Positions 1 through 9,141 of a DNA stretch of 64,000 bases are shown here, in pieces. Origin of the DNA: Crossiella equi (GTDB taxonomy: Bacteria > Actinomycetota > Actinomycetes > Mycobacteriales > Pseudonocardiaceae); assembly GCF_017876755.1 (NCBI RefSeq), contig NZ_JAGIOO010000001.1, positions 7,487,786 to 7,551,785 on the forward strand, written 5' to 3'. The translations under genes and the position numbers were made by a program. Positions within the stretch are counted from its first letter, which is position 1, and each line of letters starts with the position of its first letter. The notes below the pieces were generated by a model. The model saw only the letters and a program-made list of their open reading frames with translations, did no database searches and was not told the DNA's origin.

Positions 1-103
1 GGCGGTGGTGTGCCGCCCGGAAGTTCTTCCGCACCGGGTGTCGATCCCCGGGCCGCCCGTTCGTCGGGAGGGTGTCCAGCCCAGCCGAGACGGGAGACCT
101 GCC

Positions 104-442
104 GTGAAGTACCTGATGATGATCTGCGTGGACGAGACCGCCCCGCCCGGGGAGGGCTGCGGCAGCTGGGGCGCCGACCTGGCCGAACGTGGGGTGATCC
201 TGGGCGGCGGGATCCTCCAGCCCAGCAGCGACGCCACCACCGTGCGGCTCGGCGGGACCGGCGAGGTGCTGCTCTCCGACGGGCCCTTCGCCGAGACCAA
301 GGAGCAGGTGGCCGGGTTCGTGCTGCTGGAGTGCGCCGACCTGGACGAGGCCGTGGAGATCGCCCGCACGCACCCCGGCGTGGTCGAGGGCGGGGCCGCG
401 GAGATCCGTCCGCTGTGGGCGGGCGGCGTGGGGGCGCCCTGA
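104..442 (+). CDS. YCII/DGPF-domain protein
   Basis: Small cytosolic protein of 112 aa in the YCII-related (DGPF) family, a ferredoxin-like fold whose role is poorly defined. The family signature DGPFAETKE lies at residues 59-67, and the N-terminus begins with the typical KYLMMI strand. I chose the GTG at 104 because the family starts with this strand; a longer in-frame extension to position 5 has no family match. In actinomycetes DGPF genes usually sit directly beside ECF41/ECF42 sigma factor genes. No such gene follows here, so a partner may lie left of the window; an ECF42-type gene is found at 10.4 kb. Confidence 0.8.
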   Translation: MKYLMMICVDETAPPGEGCGSWGADLAERGVILGGGILQPSSDATTVRLGGTGEVLLSDGPFAETKEQVAGFVLLECADLDEAVEIARTHPGVVEGGAAEIRPLWAGGVGAP

Positions 443-472
443 TTGCCATGGCCGGGCGGGGGTTCATCCCGA

Positions 473-494
473 CTGACAGGGTAAGTCAGCTGAC
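473..494. promoter_or_regulatory. Overlapping inverted repeats before the MFS gene
   Basis: CTGAC (473-477) is followed by GTCAG (485-489), and GTCAGCTGAC (485-494) is itself a perfect palindrome ending six bases before the GTG at 500. The layout fits a repressor operator over the start of the MFS gene. No regulator gene is adjacent, so the binding protein is unknown. Confidence 0.35.
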
Positions 495-499
495 GTAGG

Positions 500-1867
500 G
501 TGGGCCGGGTGGCCATCCTGACCGAGGCGCCCGCGCGGCAGCGGACCGGGGTGCTGACCCTGGTCCTCGCGCTGACCGCGCTGGTGACCTCGTTCACCCA
601 TTCCCTGCTCGTGCCCGTCTTGCCTGGTTTGCCCGGCTTGCTGGGCGCCGAACCGTCCGCGGTCAGCTGGCTGGTCACCTCCACCGTCGTGGTGGGCGCG
701 GTGGCCAACCCGCTGCTGGGGCGACTGGCCGACCTCTTCGGCCGCAAGCAGGTGCTGCTGGCCGCCGTCGGGACCTTCCTCGGCGGCTCGCTGCTGTGCG
801 CGCTGACCACCGACCTCACGCTGTTGATCATCGGCCGGTCCGTGCAGGGCATCTCCACCGTGGCCATCCCGCTGGGCATCAGCCTGCTCGCCGGGCTCGT
901 CCCGCCAGAACGCCGTGCGGGCGGGATCGCCCTGGTCAGCGCCATGCTCGGCATCGGCGGCGCGGTCGCCATGCCCCTGGCCGGGGTGGTCGCGCAGCTG
1001 TGGGGCTTCCACGGGCTGTTCTGGGTGTGCTGCGCGACCGGCGTGCTCGCCCTGGCCGCCGTGTGGTGGCTGGTGCCCGCGCTGCCCACCACGGGGGAGC
1101 GGGCCCCGGTGGACGTGGTCGGCGCGCTCCTGCTCGTGGTGGCCCTCACCGCCGTGCTGCTGCCGCTCAGCCGCGGCGGCACCTGGGGCTGGACCTCGCC
1201 GCTGTCGCTGGGCCTGCTGCTCGGCGGCCTGGTGCTGCTGGTGGTGTTCGGCCTGGTCGCGCTGCGCCGCCGAGCGCCCATCGTGGACCTGCGGCTGGCC
1301 GCCCGCCGCCCGGTCCTGCTCACCAACCTCGCGGCCTTCCTCACCGGGTTCGCGCTGTTCGTGAACTTCCTCGGCACCGTCACCGAGTTCCAGACCCGCT
1401 ACGGCCTGTCCGTGGTCCTGGCCGGGCTCGGCATGCTGCCCGGCGGGCTGCTCATGGCCGGGCTGTCCCCGGTCGCCGCCCGGCTCATCCCGCGCGTCGG
1501 CGCCAAGCGCACCCTGCTGTACGGCTCGCTGGTGATCGTCGCCGGGTTCGCCGTGCACCAGCTCCTGCGCGGCTCCCTGTGGGGTGTGGTGACCGCCACC
1601 ACGGTCATCGCGGGCGGCATCGCCCTGTCCTACTCCGCGATGCCCACCCTGATCCTGGACGCCACCCCGCCGGAGCAGGCCGCCGCCGCCAACGGGCTCA
1701 ACGCGCTCGCCCGTACGCTGGGCAGCTCGGTGTCCTCGGCCGTGTTCGGTGCCCTGGCCGCCGCTGCGGGCGGACCCACGCTGTTCTTCCTGCTCGGCGC
1801 GCTGTCGGCGGTACTGGCTACCCTGGTCATCGCGATGCCGACGGGGTCCGGGCGCGACACATCCTGA
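500..1867 (+). CDS. MFS drug-efflux transporter
   Basis: Integral membrane protein of 455 aa with about 12-14 hydrophobic segments. The major facilitator loop 2-3 motif GRLADLFGRKQVLL is at about residues 74-87, and a VPLGISLLAG-type segment (here AIPLGISLLAG) lies near residue 125, typical of DHA2-like proton-driven drug exporters. The substrate cannot be told from sequence. The GTG at 500 gives the longest form; GTG 509 is an alternative. No clear ribosome site precedes it, and short inverted repeats overlap the start, which suggests repression. It is a single gene, followed by parE after about 95 bases. Confidence 0.85.
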   Translation: MGRVAILTEAPARQRTGVLTLVLALTALVTSFTHSLLVPVLPGLPGLLGAEPSAVSWLVTSTVVVGAVANPLLGRLADLFGRKQVLLAAVGTFLGGSLLCALTTDLTLLIIGRSVQGISTVAIPLGISLLAGLVPPERRAGGIALVSAMLGIGGAVAMPLAGVVAQLWGFHGLFWVCCATGVLALAAVWWLVPALPTTGERAPVDVVGALLLVVALTAVLLPLSRGGTWGWTSPLSLGLLLGGLVLLVVFGLVALRRRAPIVDLRLAARRPVLLTNLAAFLTGFALFVNFLGTVTEFQTRYGLSVVLAGLGMLPGGLLMAGLSPVAARLIPRVGAKRTLLYGSLVIVAGFAVHQLLRGSLWGVVTATTVIAGGIALSYSAMPTLILDATPPEQAAAANGLNALARTLGSSVSSAVFGALAAAAGGPTLFFLLGALSAVLATLVIAMPTGSGRDTS

Positions 1868-1911
1868 AAGCCACCATGGCTCTGTCAGTGCCCGGGTTTA
1901 GGCTCCAGTAC

Positions 1912-1933
1912 GGTGTCAAGCTGGCCTGACACC
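1912..1933. promoter_or_regulatory. Inverted repeat upstream of parE
   Basis: GGTGTCA (1912-1918) and TGACACC (1927-1933) form a perfect 7-bp inverted repeat with an 8-base spacer, 29 bases before the parE start. It could be an operator for parE or a weak terminator for the MFS gene ending at 1867; it has no T-tract. Confidence 0.35.
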
Positions 1934-1962
1934 TCGTGCCACGATCCGGGAGATGCGACCCT

Positions 1963-4014
1963 GTGACTGCTGAGACCCTTTACGGGGCCGACGACCTGAC
2001 CCACCTGGAGGGTCTGGAGGCCGTGCGCAAACGGCCCGGCATGTACATCGGGTCCACCGACAGCCGGGGCATCAACCACCTGTTCACCGAGGTGGTCGAC
2101 AACTCCACCGACGAGGGCATCGCCGGGCACGCCTCGCGGATCGTGGTCACCCTGCACGCCGACGGCAGCGTCCAGGTCGACGACGACGGGCGCGGCATCC
2201 CCACCGGGGTGCACGCCAAGTCCGGCCTGTCCGGTGTGGAGCTGGTGCTCACCCGCCTGCACGCGGGCGGCAAGTTCGGCGGCTCCGGCTACAAGACCTC
2301 CGGTGGCCTGCACGGCGTGGGCGCCTCCGCGGTCAACGCCCTGTCCCACCGCTTCGACGTCACCGTCAAGCGCGAGGGCAAGGTGCACCAGATGTCCTTC
2401 GCCCACGGCGTGCCCGGCGACTTCGACGGCCCCGGCCCCAAGGCGAAGTTCACCCGGCGCTCCGGGCTGGACGTCACCGGCAAGATGAAGCGCAACGAGT
2501 CCACCGGCACCTCCATCCGGTACTGGTACGACGCCCGCTACTTCGAGAACGGCGCCGCCCTGGACCGCGAGGCCGTGCGCTCGAAGCTGCGCAACACCGC
2601 CTTCCTCGTGCCCGGCGTCACCTACGTGCTGCGCGATGCCACCGAGGGCGCCATCACCGAGGAGACCTTCCACTTCCCCCACGGCCTGTCCGACATGGTG
2701 GAGTTCCTCACCCCGGCCGGTGACAAGCCGGTCTCCGGGATCATCCACGCCGACGGCGAGGGCACCTACACCGAGAACGCCGCCGACGAGAACGGGGTCA
2801 TGCGGTCCAAAGTGGAGCGCACCGCCCAGGTCGAGGTCGCGCTGCGCTGGGGCACCGGCTACGAGCGCACCGTCGAGTGCTTCACCAACACCATCCGCAA
2901 CATGCACGGCGGCACCCACCGAAGGGGTTTCGACCGCGCGGCGCTCAAGGCCCTGCAGGACGCGATCACCAAGACCCGGGGGCTGCTCAAGCCCAAGGAG
3001 GACCTGCCGCAGCTCGACGACGTGCTCGAGGGCATGACCGCGGTCATCCACGTGCGCATCCCCGAGCCGCAGTTCACCTCCCAGACCAAGGACGAGCTGT
3101 CCACCGCGGGCATCACCAAGGTCATCCAGAACATCGTCGAACGCCAGATCAAGGCCTGGGCCGAGGACAAGCGCAGCAAGGTCGAGGCCAAGATTGTGCT
3201 GCAGAAGGTCGTCGACGCCGCGCGCGTCCGGCTGACCCAGAAGCAGCAGAAGGACGCCGCTCGCCGCAAGACCGCGCTGGAGGGCGCGGCCATGCCCGCC
3301 AAGCTGGTCGACTGCCGCACCACCGGCGTGGCCCGCAGCGAGCTGTTCCTGGTCGAGGGCGACAGCGCCCTCGGCTCGGCCCGCATGGCCCGGGTCTCGG
3401 AGTACCAGGCGCTGCTGCCGTTGCGCGGCAAGATCCTCAACGTGCAGAAGGCCAGCCTGGCCGACACCCTGCGCAACGCCGAGATCTCCAGCATCGTCCA
3501 GGTGCTCGGCGCGGGCAGCGGCCGCACCTTCGACCTGGCCGCCATGCGCTACGGCCGGGTCATCTTGATGGCCGACGCCGACGTCGACGGCTCGCACATC
3601 CGCACGCTGCTCATCACGCTGTTCGCCAAGTACATGCGCCCGGTCATCGAGGACGGCAGGCTGTACGCGGCCATGCCGCCCCTGCACAAGATCACCACCA
3701 AGGGGCGCAACGGCGAGACCGTGTTCACCTTCACCCAGCGCGAGATGGAGACCACGGTCGCCAAGCTGGAGAAGGCGGGCAAGCAGGTCCTCACCCCGGT
3801 GCCGCGGTTCAAGGGCCTCGGCGAGATGGACGCCGACGAGCTGTGGGAGACCACGATGAACCCGGCCACCCGCTCGGTGCGCCGCATCACCCTCGACGAC
3901 GCCGAGGCCGCCGAAGCCGCCCTGGAGCTGTTGATGGGCGAGAAGGTCGAACCCCGCCGCAACTGGCTGGTCGACTCCGCCGCGCGGGTCGACCGGGCCG
4001 CGATCGACGCCTGA
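1963..4014 (+). CDS. parE: DNA topoisomerase IV subunit B (GyrB/ParE family)
   Basis: ATPase subunit of a type IIA topoisomerase, 683 aa. The GHKL ATPase domain has EVVDNSTDE (N47 is the Mg-ATP asparagine), DDDGRGIP (73-80) and the lid GGLHGVGASAVNAL (about 114-127). The central transducer is followed by a Toprim domain with ELFLVEGDSALGSA and DADVDGSHIRTLL. The C-terminus carries the usual KGLGEMDADELWETTMNP stretch. GTG 1963 is preceded by GGGAG (1948-1952) and places LYGADDL at the N-terminus as in homologues. parC follows 32 bases later, so the two subunits are an operon. I call it ParE rather than GyrB from the pairing with a ParC-like partner away from recF/dnaN; it could be a second gyrase-like pair. 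Confidence 0.9.
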   Translation: MTAETLYGADDLTHLEGLEAVRKRPGMYIGSTDSRGINHLFTEVVDNSTDEGIAGHASRIVVTLHADGSVQVDDDGRGIPTGVHAKSGLSGVELVLTRLHAGGKFGGSGYKTSGGLHGVGASAVNALSHRFDVTVKREGKVHQMSFAHGVPGDFDGPGPKAKFTRRSGLDVTGKMKRNESTGTSIRYWYDARYFENGAALDREAVRSKLRNTAFLVPGVTYVLRDATEGAITEETFHFPHGLSDMVEFLTPAGDKPVSGIIHADGEGTYTENAADENGVMRSKVERTAQVEVALRWGTGYERTVECFTNTIRNMHGGTHRRGFDRAALKALQDAITKTRGLLKPKEDLPQLDDVLEGMTAVIHVRIPEPQFTSQTKDELSTAGITKVIQNIVERQIKAWAEDKRSKVEAKIVLQKVVDAARVRLTQKQQKDAARRKTALEGAAMPAKLVDCRTTGVARSELFLVEGDSALGSARMARVSEYQALLPLRGKILNVQKASLADTLRNAEISSIVQVLGAGSGRTFDLAAMRYGRVILMADADVDGSHIRTLLITLFAKYMRPVIEDGRLYAAMPPLHKITTKGRNGETVFTFTQREMETTVAKLEKAGKQVLTPVPRFKGLGEMDADELWETTMNPATRSVRRITLDDAEAAEAALELLMGEKVEPRRNWLVDSAARVDRAAIDA

Positions 4015-4046
4015 GGCGCACGTTTTCCTAGGGAGCCACTGAAGTC

Positions 4047-6533
4047 ATGGCACGCCGCAAGGGCAGCACCACCAAGGTCGACCCGGCCGCCTTCGACCGG
4101 CCGGGCGCACAGGTCTTCGACAACTCGCTCAAGACCGAGATCGAGGACTCCTACCTCGAGTACGCCTACTCGGTCATCCACGCCCGGGCCCTGCCGGACG
4201 CGCGCGACGGCCTCAAGCCCGTGCACCGGCGCATCCTGTTCTCGATGAACGAGCAGGGCTACCGGCCCACGCACGCCTACGTGAAGTCCTCGCGCGTGGT
4301 CGGCGACACGATGGGCAAGTACCACCCGCACGGCGACACCGCGATCTACGACGCCATGGTCCGCATGGCCCAGGACTTCTCCCTCAACGCCCCGCTGGTC
4401 GACGGGCACGGCAACTTCGGCTCCCCCGACGACGGCCCCGCCGCCAGCCGGTACACCGAGGCCCGCATGTCGCCCGAGGCGATGCTGCTGGTCGGTGAGC
4501 TCGGCGAGGACACCGTCGACTTCCGGCCCAACTACGACGGGTCGCTGCAGGAACCGTCGGTGCTGCCCGCCGCGTTCCCGAACCTGCTGGTCAACGGGTC
4601 CTCCGGCATCGCGGTCGGCATGGCTACCAACATGATCCCGCACAACCTGCTCGAGGTCGTCGCGGCCGCGCGCTGGCTGATCAACCACCCCGAGGCCACC
4701 CTCGACAAGCTCATGGAGTTCGTGCCCGGCCCCGATCTGCCCACCGGCGGGCTGCTGCTCGGCCTGGACGAGGTCCGCAAGGCCTACGAGACCGGCCGCG
4801 GCGTGGTGCGCATGCGCGCCAAGTGCGAGACCGGGCCGCTGGAGGGCTCGCGCGGGCGGCAGGCCATCACGGTCACCGAGCTGCCCTACGGCGTCGGGCC
4901 GGAGAAGATCATCGAGAAGATCACCGACGAGGTGAACAAGTCCAAGCGGCTCACCGGCATCGCCGACGTCAAGGACCTCACCGACCGGGAGAACGGCACC
5001 CGCCTGGTCATCGAGTGCAAGGTCGGCGTCAACCCGCAGGCACTGCTGGCCGACCTGTACCGGCTCACCCCGCTCGAGCAGTCCTTCGGCATCAACAACC
5101 TCGTCCTCGTCGACGGGCAGCCGCGGACCCTGGGCCTGAAGGAGCTGCTGGAGGTGTTCCTGGCCCACCGCTACGAGGTGGTCACCCGGCGCACCGAGTT
5201 CCGCCGCCGCAAGCGGCAGGAGCGCCTGCACCTAGTCGAGGGCCTGCTCAAGGCGTTGCTGGACATCGACAAGGTCATCAAGCTCATCCGCGACAGCGAG
5301 AACGCGCAGGCCGCCAAGGACGGCCTGATGAAGCGGTTCAAGCTGTCGGAGATCCAGGCCGCCTACATCCTGGACACGCCGCTGCGGCGCCTCACCAAGT
5401 ACGACAAGATCGAGCTGGAGAACGAGCAGGACAAGCTCCAGAACGAGATCGCCGAGCTGTCCACGATCCTCGACGACGAGTCGGTGCTGAAGAAGGTCGT
5501 CTCCACCGAGCTGGCCAAGGTCGCCAAGGACGTCGGCGGCGAGCGCCGCACCGCCCTCATCGACGGTGACCTCAAGGAGGTCCTGGCCGCCTCCAAGCCC
5601 GCCGGGCCGCTGGAGGTCGCCGACGACCCGTGCCAGGTCATCCTGTCCGCCACCGGCCTGGTCGCGCGCACCGCCGCCGAGTCCGAGGAGTCCTCCGAGG
5701 CCCGGCGCCGCAACGGCCGCGCCAAGCACGACGCGGTCGCCGCCGTGGTCCACTCCACCGCGCGGGGCCAGGTCCTGTTGGTCACCACGCACGGCCGGGC
5801 GTTCAAGACCGATGTGCTGCCGCTGCCGGTGCTGCCCGAGGCCTCCGGCACGGTATCGCTGTCCGGTGGCATGGCCGCGGCCGAGCTGGTGCCCCTGGAC
5901 AAGGGCGAGAAGGTCATCGGCATCGCCCCGCTGGGCGAGCAGGGCGCGGGCTCCCCGGGCCTGGCCATCGGCACCAGGCAGGGCGTGGTCAAGGTGTGCG
6001 CCCCGGAGTGGCCGGTCCGCTCCGACGAGTTCGAGGTGATCACCCTCAAGGACGGCGACGAGGTCATCGGCGTCACCTGGCTCACCGACGGCAGCGAGAC
6101 CCTGGCCTTCGTCTCCAGCGACTCCTCCCTGCTGCGCTTCGCGGCCTCCCTGGTCCGGCCGCAGGGCCTCAAGGGCGGCGGCATGGCGGGCATCAACCTG
6201 GGCAAGGACGCCGAGGCGGTGTTCTTCGGCGCCATCCGCACCGACGACGACGAGCACGGCGAGCCCATGGTCGTCACCAGCACCGGCCAGAGCGTCAAGG
6301 TCACCCCGTTCGCCGAGTACCCGGCCAAGGGCCGCGCCACCGGCGGGGTCCGCTCCCAGCGCTTCCTCAAGGGCGAGACCCGCCTGGTGCTGGCCTGGAT
6401 CGGCTCCCGCCCGGCGGGCGCGGGCAAGAACGGCTCCGCGGTCGAGCTGCCCGAGGTCGACCCGCGCCGCGACGGCTCCGGCCACGCGCACCCGGGCCCG
6501 GACGTGGTGGGCCATCTGATCGAACGCGACTGA
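4047..6533 (+). CDS. parC: DNA topoisomerase IV subunit A (GyrA/ParC family)
   Basis: DNA breakage-reunion subunit, 828 aa. The quinolone-pocket region [20 protein letters not shown] begins at residue 90, with Thr98 and Asp102 at the two positions that most often determine fluoroquinolone sensitivity. The catalytic tyrosine is Y136 within [10 protein letters not shown]. The coiled-coil tower region (about 430-490) and six-bladed C-terminal DNA-wrapping domain follow. ATG 4047 has AGGGAG about 13 bases upstream. It forms a heterotetramer with the product of the preceding gene, relaxing and decatenating chromosomes. The C-terminal domain lacks an obvious gyrase GyrA-box, consistent with topoisomerase IV. 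Confidence 0.9.
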   Translation: MARRKGSTTKVDPAAFDRPGAQVFDNSLKTEIEDSYLEYAYSVIHARALPDARDGLKPVHRRILFSMNEQGYRPTHAYVKSSRVVGDTMGKYHPHGDTAIYDAMVRMAQDFSLNAPLVDGHGNFGSPDDGPAASRYTEARMSPEAMLLVGELGEDTVDFRPNYDGSLQEPSVLPAAFPNLLVNGSSGIAVGMATNMIPHNLLEVVAAARWLINHPEATLDKLMEFVPGPDLPTGGLLLGLDEVRKAYETGRGVVRMRAKCETGPLEGSRGRQAITVTELPYGVGPEKIIEKITDEVNKSKRLTGIADVKDLTDRENGTRLVIECKVGVNPQALLADLYRLTPLEQSFGINNLVLVDGQPRTLGLKELLEVFLAHRYEVVTRRTEFRRRKRQERLHLVEGLLKALLDIDKVIKLIRDSENAQAAKDGLMKRFKLSEIQAAYILDTPLRRLTKYDKIELENEQDKLQNEIAELSTILDDESVLKKVVSTELAKVAKDVGGERRTALIDGDLKEVLAASKPAGPLEVADDPCQVILSATGLVARTAAESEESSEARRRNGRAKHDAVAAVVHSTARGQVLLVTTHGRAFKTDVLPLPVLPEASGTVSLSGGMAAAELVPLDKGEKVIGIAPLGEQGAGSPGLAIGTRQGVVKVCAPEWPVRSDEFEVITLKDGDEVIGVTWLTDGSETLAFVSSDSSLLRFAASLVRPQGLKGGGMAGINLGKDAEAVFFGAIRTDDDEHGEPMVVTSTGQSVKVTPFAEYPAKGRATGGVRSQRFLKGETRLVLAWIGSRPAGAGKNGSAVELPEVDPRRDGSGHAHPGPDVVGHLIERD

Positions 6534-6541
6534 CCGCGGCA

Positions 6542-6569
6542 GGGCCCCGGGAGTTTCCGCCCGGGGCCC
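6542..6569 (+). terminator. parE-parC terminator hairpin
   Basis: GGGCCCCGGG (6542-6551) pairs perfectly with CCCGGGGCCC (6560-6569) around an 8-base loop, 9 bases after the parC stop. There is no U-tract, as is common in actinomycetes. Confidence 0.6.
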
Positions 6570-6573
6570 CCGC

Positions 6574-6605
6574 TTGATGCGATAGTTCAGTTCAAGCTGT
6601 ACTGT
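6574..6605 (+). promoter_or_regulatory. Promoter and CmtR-type operator
   Basis: TTGATG (6574-6579) and TGTACT (6598-6603, spacer 18) form a plausible promoter. CAGTTCA (6588-6594) and TGTACTG (6598-6604) are an inverted repeat with one mismatch and a 3-base spacer, overlapping the -10. This is where an ArsR-type repressor would bind to block its own operon; metal binding would release it. Confidence 0.5.
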
Positions 6606-6612
6606 TCCACGA

Positions 6613-6942
6613 GTGCTGAAGTGTGAGACGCGGGAGGACGCCCTGGCCCGGATCGGCCGCGCGCTGGCCGACCCGACCCGGTGCCGCATCCTGGTAGCCC
6701 TGCTGGACGGTGTCAGCTATCCCGCCCAGCTGGCCGAACGCCTCGGGTTGTCCCGCTCGAACGTCTCCAACCACCTGTCCTGCCTGCGCGGCTGCGGCCT
6801 GGTCGCGGCCACCTACGAGGGCCGCCAGGTCCGGTACGCCCTGGCCGACGAGCATCTGGCCCGCGCCCTGCGCGAGCTGGCCCGGGTGGTGCTCGCCGTG
6901 GACACCGCCCAGCCCTGCCTCGACCCGGAGGCGGTGTCATGA
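6613..6942 (+). CDS. cmtR: ArsR-family Cd/Pb sensor repressor, CmtR type
   Basis: Winged-helix metal-responsive repressor of 109 aa. It is very close to mycobacterial CmtR: the stretch NHLSCLRGCGLV is intact and all three CmtR metal ligands are present, Cys57, Cys61 and Cys102. Cys4 and Cys24 are extra; the Cys35 of CmtR is Ser here. GTG 6613 is in the right register (LKCETREDAL). The gene overlaps the next one by four bases (ATGA), so the two are translationally coupled. The family represses its operon and lets go on Cd(II) or Pb(II). The function is inferred from ligand conservation; the in vivo metal is not proven. Confidence 0.85.
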   Translation: MLKCETREDALARIGRALADPTRCRILVALLDGVSYPAQLAERLGLSRSNVSNHLSCLRGCGLVAATYEGRQVRYALADEHLARALRELARVVLAVDTAQPCLDPEAVS

Positions 6943-7574
6943 CCTGCGCCGACGGCTGCCGCGCCGCCCCGGCGGCACCGGAGGCGCGCCGGGCCGTGCT
7001 GGTGCGCCGGGTGCGGCTGCTGGTGGCCGCGACGATCACCTACAACGTGCTCGAGGCCGTGGTGGCCCTGACCGCGGGCACGATCGCCTCCTCCACCGCC
7101 CTGATCGGCTTCGGCCTGGACTCGGTGATCGAGGTCGCCTCCGCCGTGGCGGTGGCCTGGCAGTTCGCGGGCCGGGATCCCCAGGCCCGGGAACGGGCGG
7201 CGCTGCGGGTGATCGCGCTGTCCTTCTTCGCCCTGGCCGCCTACGTGGGCGTGGAGTCGGTGCGCGCCCTGCTCGGTGCCGAACCGGCCGGGCACTCCGC
7301 GGTGGGCATCGTGCTGGCCGCGGTGTCGCTGGCGGTGATGCCGTTCCTGTCGGCGGCACAACGCCGGGCGGGCCGCGAACTGGGCTCGGCCAGCGCGGTC
7401 GCCGACTCGAAGCAGACCCTGCTGTGCACCTACCTGTCCGCGGTCCTGCTGGCCGGTCTGCTGCTGAACTCGCTGCTCGGCTGGTGGTGGGCCGACCCGG
7501 TGGCCGCCCTGGTCATCGCCGCGGTCGCGGTGAAGGAGGGCCGGGAGGCCTGGCGCGGTGAGCACTGCTGCTGA
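6939..7574 (+). CDS. Short cation diffusion facilitator with Cys-rich ends
   Basis: Membrane metal/proton antiporter of 211 aa with about six hydrophobic segments and essentially no C-terminal cytosolic domain, shorter than usual CDF proteins (about 300 aa). Candidate metal ligands in membrane segments are D61/E65 (FGLDSVIE), D156 (VADSKQT, followed by C163) and D186 (WADPVAA). Both ends carry soft-metal ligands: Cys3 and Cys7 (MTCADGC) and His209-Cys210-Cys211 at the extreme C-terminus. ATG 6939 overlaps the stop of the CmtR-type gene. The pairing suggests export of Cd, Pb or Zn; in mycobacteria cmtR is instead paired with a P-type ATPase. Confidence 0.8.
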   Translation: MTCADGCRAAPAAPEARRAVLVRRVRLLVAATITYNVLEAVVALTAGTIASSTALIGFGLDSVIEVASAVAVAWQFAGRDPQARERAALRVIALSFFALAAYVGVESVRALLGAEPAGHSAVGIVLAAVSLAVMPFLSAAQRRAGRELGSASAVADSKQTLLCTYLSAVLLAGLLLNSLLGWWWADPVAALVIAAVAVKEGREAWRGEHCC

Positions 7575-7584
7575 CCGGGCCCGG

Positions 7585-8361
7585 TCAGCCCAGGTCGAGC
7601 CGGTCGGCGAGCCCGGCGGCGGTGAACGCGGCGACCACGTCCTCCCGGCCCTCGGTGAAGTGCGCCCAGCCGTCGCAGTGCACCGGCACCACCCGCCGCA
7701 GCCCCAGGATCCGGGCGGCCTCGGCGGCCTGGGCGCTGTCCAGGACCAAGGGCTCGCCGGTGAACAGCCCGGCGAACCGCGGCGCCCCGGCGAACAGCAC
7801 CCCGGTGTCCAGGGGCCCGAACCGCCCGGCGATCTCCCGGACGGCGTCCAGGGAGGCGTTGTCGCCGCTGACGTAGACCGAGGGCAGCCCGTCGCCGGTG
7901 AGCACGAACCCGGTCACCTGCCCGGTCACGGGCTCGACCTCCTCCCGGGGACCCGGGCCGTGGATCGCGGGTACCGCGGTCACGGTGACCGTGCCGCCGT
8001 CCGGGCGGTCCAGCCGCACCGGCTCCCAGTCCCGCAGCCCGCGTGCCCTGTCCCCGAGCCGCTGCCCGCCGCCGGGGGTGGTCAGGGTCAGCGGGACCTC
8101 CTCGAGCAGTGCCCGCCCGGCGCGGTCGAGGTTGTCCGGGTGCTCGTCGTGGGAGAGCAGCACGACATCCACCCGTCCCAGCTCGGCGGGCCGCACGGCC
8201 GGGGGCGTGAGCTTGACCAGCCCGGTCCCGGTGGCCCCGGAGTACTCCCCGGGCTCGTCGAAGGTGGGGTCGGTGAGGAAGCGCAGCCCGCCGTACTCGA
8301 GCAGGGCGGTGGGACCGCCGATCACGCGCACCACGACATCAACCACAGCGGAACTCCTCAC
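7585..8361 (-). CDS. MBL-fold metallo-hydrolase (UlaG-like)
   Basis: Cytosolic metallo-beta-lactamase-fold protein of up to 258 aa. The metal motif is an altered form, LLSHDEHPDNLD (69-79), with His71, His74 and Asp76. Later ligands are likely in AIHGPGP, VYVSGDNASLD and VPVHCDGWAHF. This pattern occurs in a subfamily of UlaG-like hydrolases of unknown substrate. The first codon may be the GTG at 8361 or an in-frame one slightly downstream. It is divergent from the CGNR regulator gene with a strong inverted repeat between them, so that regulator probably controls it. Confidence 0.75.
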   Translation of the reverse strand: MRSSAVVDVVVRVIGGPTALLEYGGLRFLTDPTFDEPGEYSGATGTGLVKLTPPAVRPAELGRVDVVLLSHDEHPDNLDRAGRALLEEVPLTLTTPGGGQRLGDRARGLRDWEPVRLDRPDGGTVTVTAVPAIHGPGPREEVEPVTGQVTGFVLTGDGLPSVYVSGDNASLDAVREIAGRFGPLDTGVLFAGAPRFAGLFTGEPLVLDSAQAAEAARILGLRRVVPVHCDGWAHFTEGREDVVAAFTAAGLADRLDLG

Positions 8362-8399
8362 GGATGGGGACTGGGCTGTCCGTGATGGGAAGCTAGTGT

Positions 8400-8435
8400 G
8401 TTCTCATGGATGAGCGCAAGGTTTAACATGAGAAC
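8400..8435. promoter_or_regulatory. Perfect 9-bp inverted repeat between divergent genes
   Basis: GTTCTCATG (8400-8408) and CATGAGAAC (8427-8435) are perfect inverted repeats separated by 18 bases. The right arm ends one base before the ATG at 8437. A TTTAAC/TAACAT -10-like stretch lies at 8422-8429. The arms flank the divergent promoter, a classic arrangement for an autoregulating dimeric regulator. Confidence 0.5.
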
Positions 8436-8436
8436 C

Positions 8437-9006
8437 ATGACGGAAGCCCCGCCCGCGGCGCCCGGTGCCGACCAGTACCCGGCCCTGGCCTTCGCCAACA
8501 CGACGGTGGCCCTGCCCGGTGGTGTCTTCCTGGACCTGCTGGGCACCCCGGCCACGGCCAAGCGCTGGCTGACCAGCGCGGACCTGGCCCCGCCGGAGCT
8601 GGACCTCCAGGAGATGTGCACGGCCCGGCTGCGCGCCCTCCGCGAGCACACCCGCGCCCTGCTCGCCGCCCGGGTCACCGGCCAGGCGCCCCTGCCCCCG
8701 GCACTGGCCGCGGTCAACGACGCCCTGTCCACGGCCCCGACCGCCGCCCTCCTGCACTGGGACCCCGCCACCGGCCCCCGCCGCGTCCGCCCCCACCCCA
8801 CCACCGAGGCCGTCGACCAAGCCCTGGCCCTGCTGGCGGCGAACACGGCCGACCTGCTGACGGGCCCGGACGCCGGCCGCCTCACCGCCTGCGACTCCCC
8901 GCCCTGCACCCGCTTCCTGCTGCGCCACGGGCGGCGCCAGTGGTGCTCCACCCGCTGCGGGGACCGGGTGCGCGCGGCACGGGCCTACCGGCGCAAGACG
9001 GGCTGA
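8437..9006 (+). CDS. CGNR zinc-finger / ABATE-domain regulator
   Basis: Protein of 189 aa with the ABATE-like N-terminal domain (starting near FANTTVALPGG) and a C-terminal zinc finger, CDSPPC then WCSTRCGDR with the C-x4-C-x(n)-C-x3-C pattern; the usual terminal CGNR is CGDR here. Family members are thought to be stress-related transcription regulators. The zinc finger is followed by a basic tail (RAARAYRRKTG) suited to nucleic-acid contact. ATG 8437 is preferred over ATG 8428 because the 8428 codon falls inside the right arm of the inverted repeat. The likely target is the divergent MBL hydrolase gene. Confidence 0.75.
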   Translation: MTEAPPAAPGADQYPALAFANTTVALPGGVFLDLLGTPATAKRWLTSADLAPPELDLQEMCTARLRALREHTRALLAARVTGQAPLPPALAAVNDALSTAPTAALLHWDPATGPRRVRPHPTTEAVDQALALLAANTADLLTGPDAGRLTACDSPPCTRFLLRHGRRQWCSTRCGDRVRAARAYRRKTG

Positions 9007-9141
9007 CGCACCGGGACGGCTGCCGGCCCGCCAGACGAAGCCGCGGGCGGACCGCGCCAGGGCCGTCCGCGGGCTCGGGCCGTGGGCAGGCAGGGGCGGG
9101 CGGGGCCGTGACTGGCCCGTGGGGGCCGGGCCCTCCCGTGG

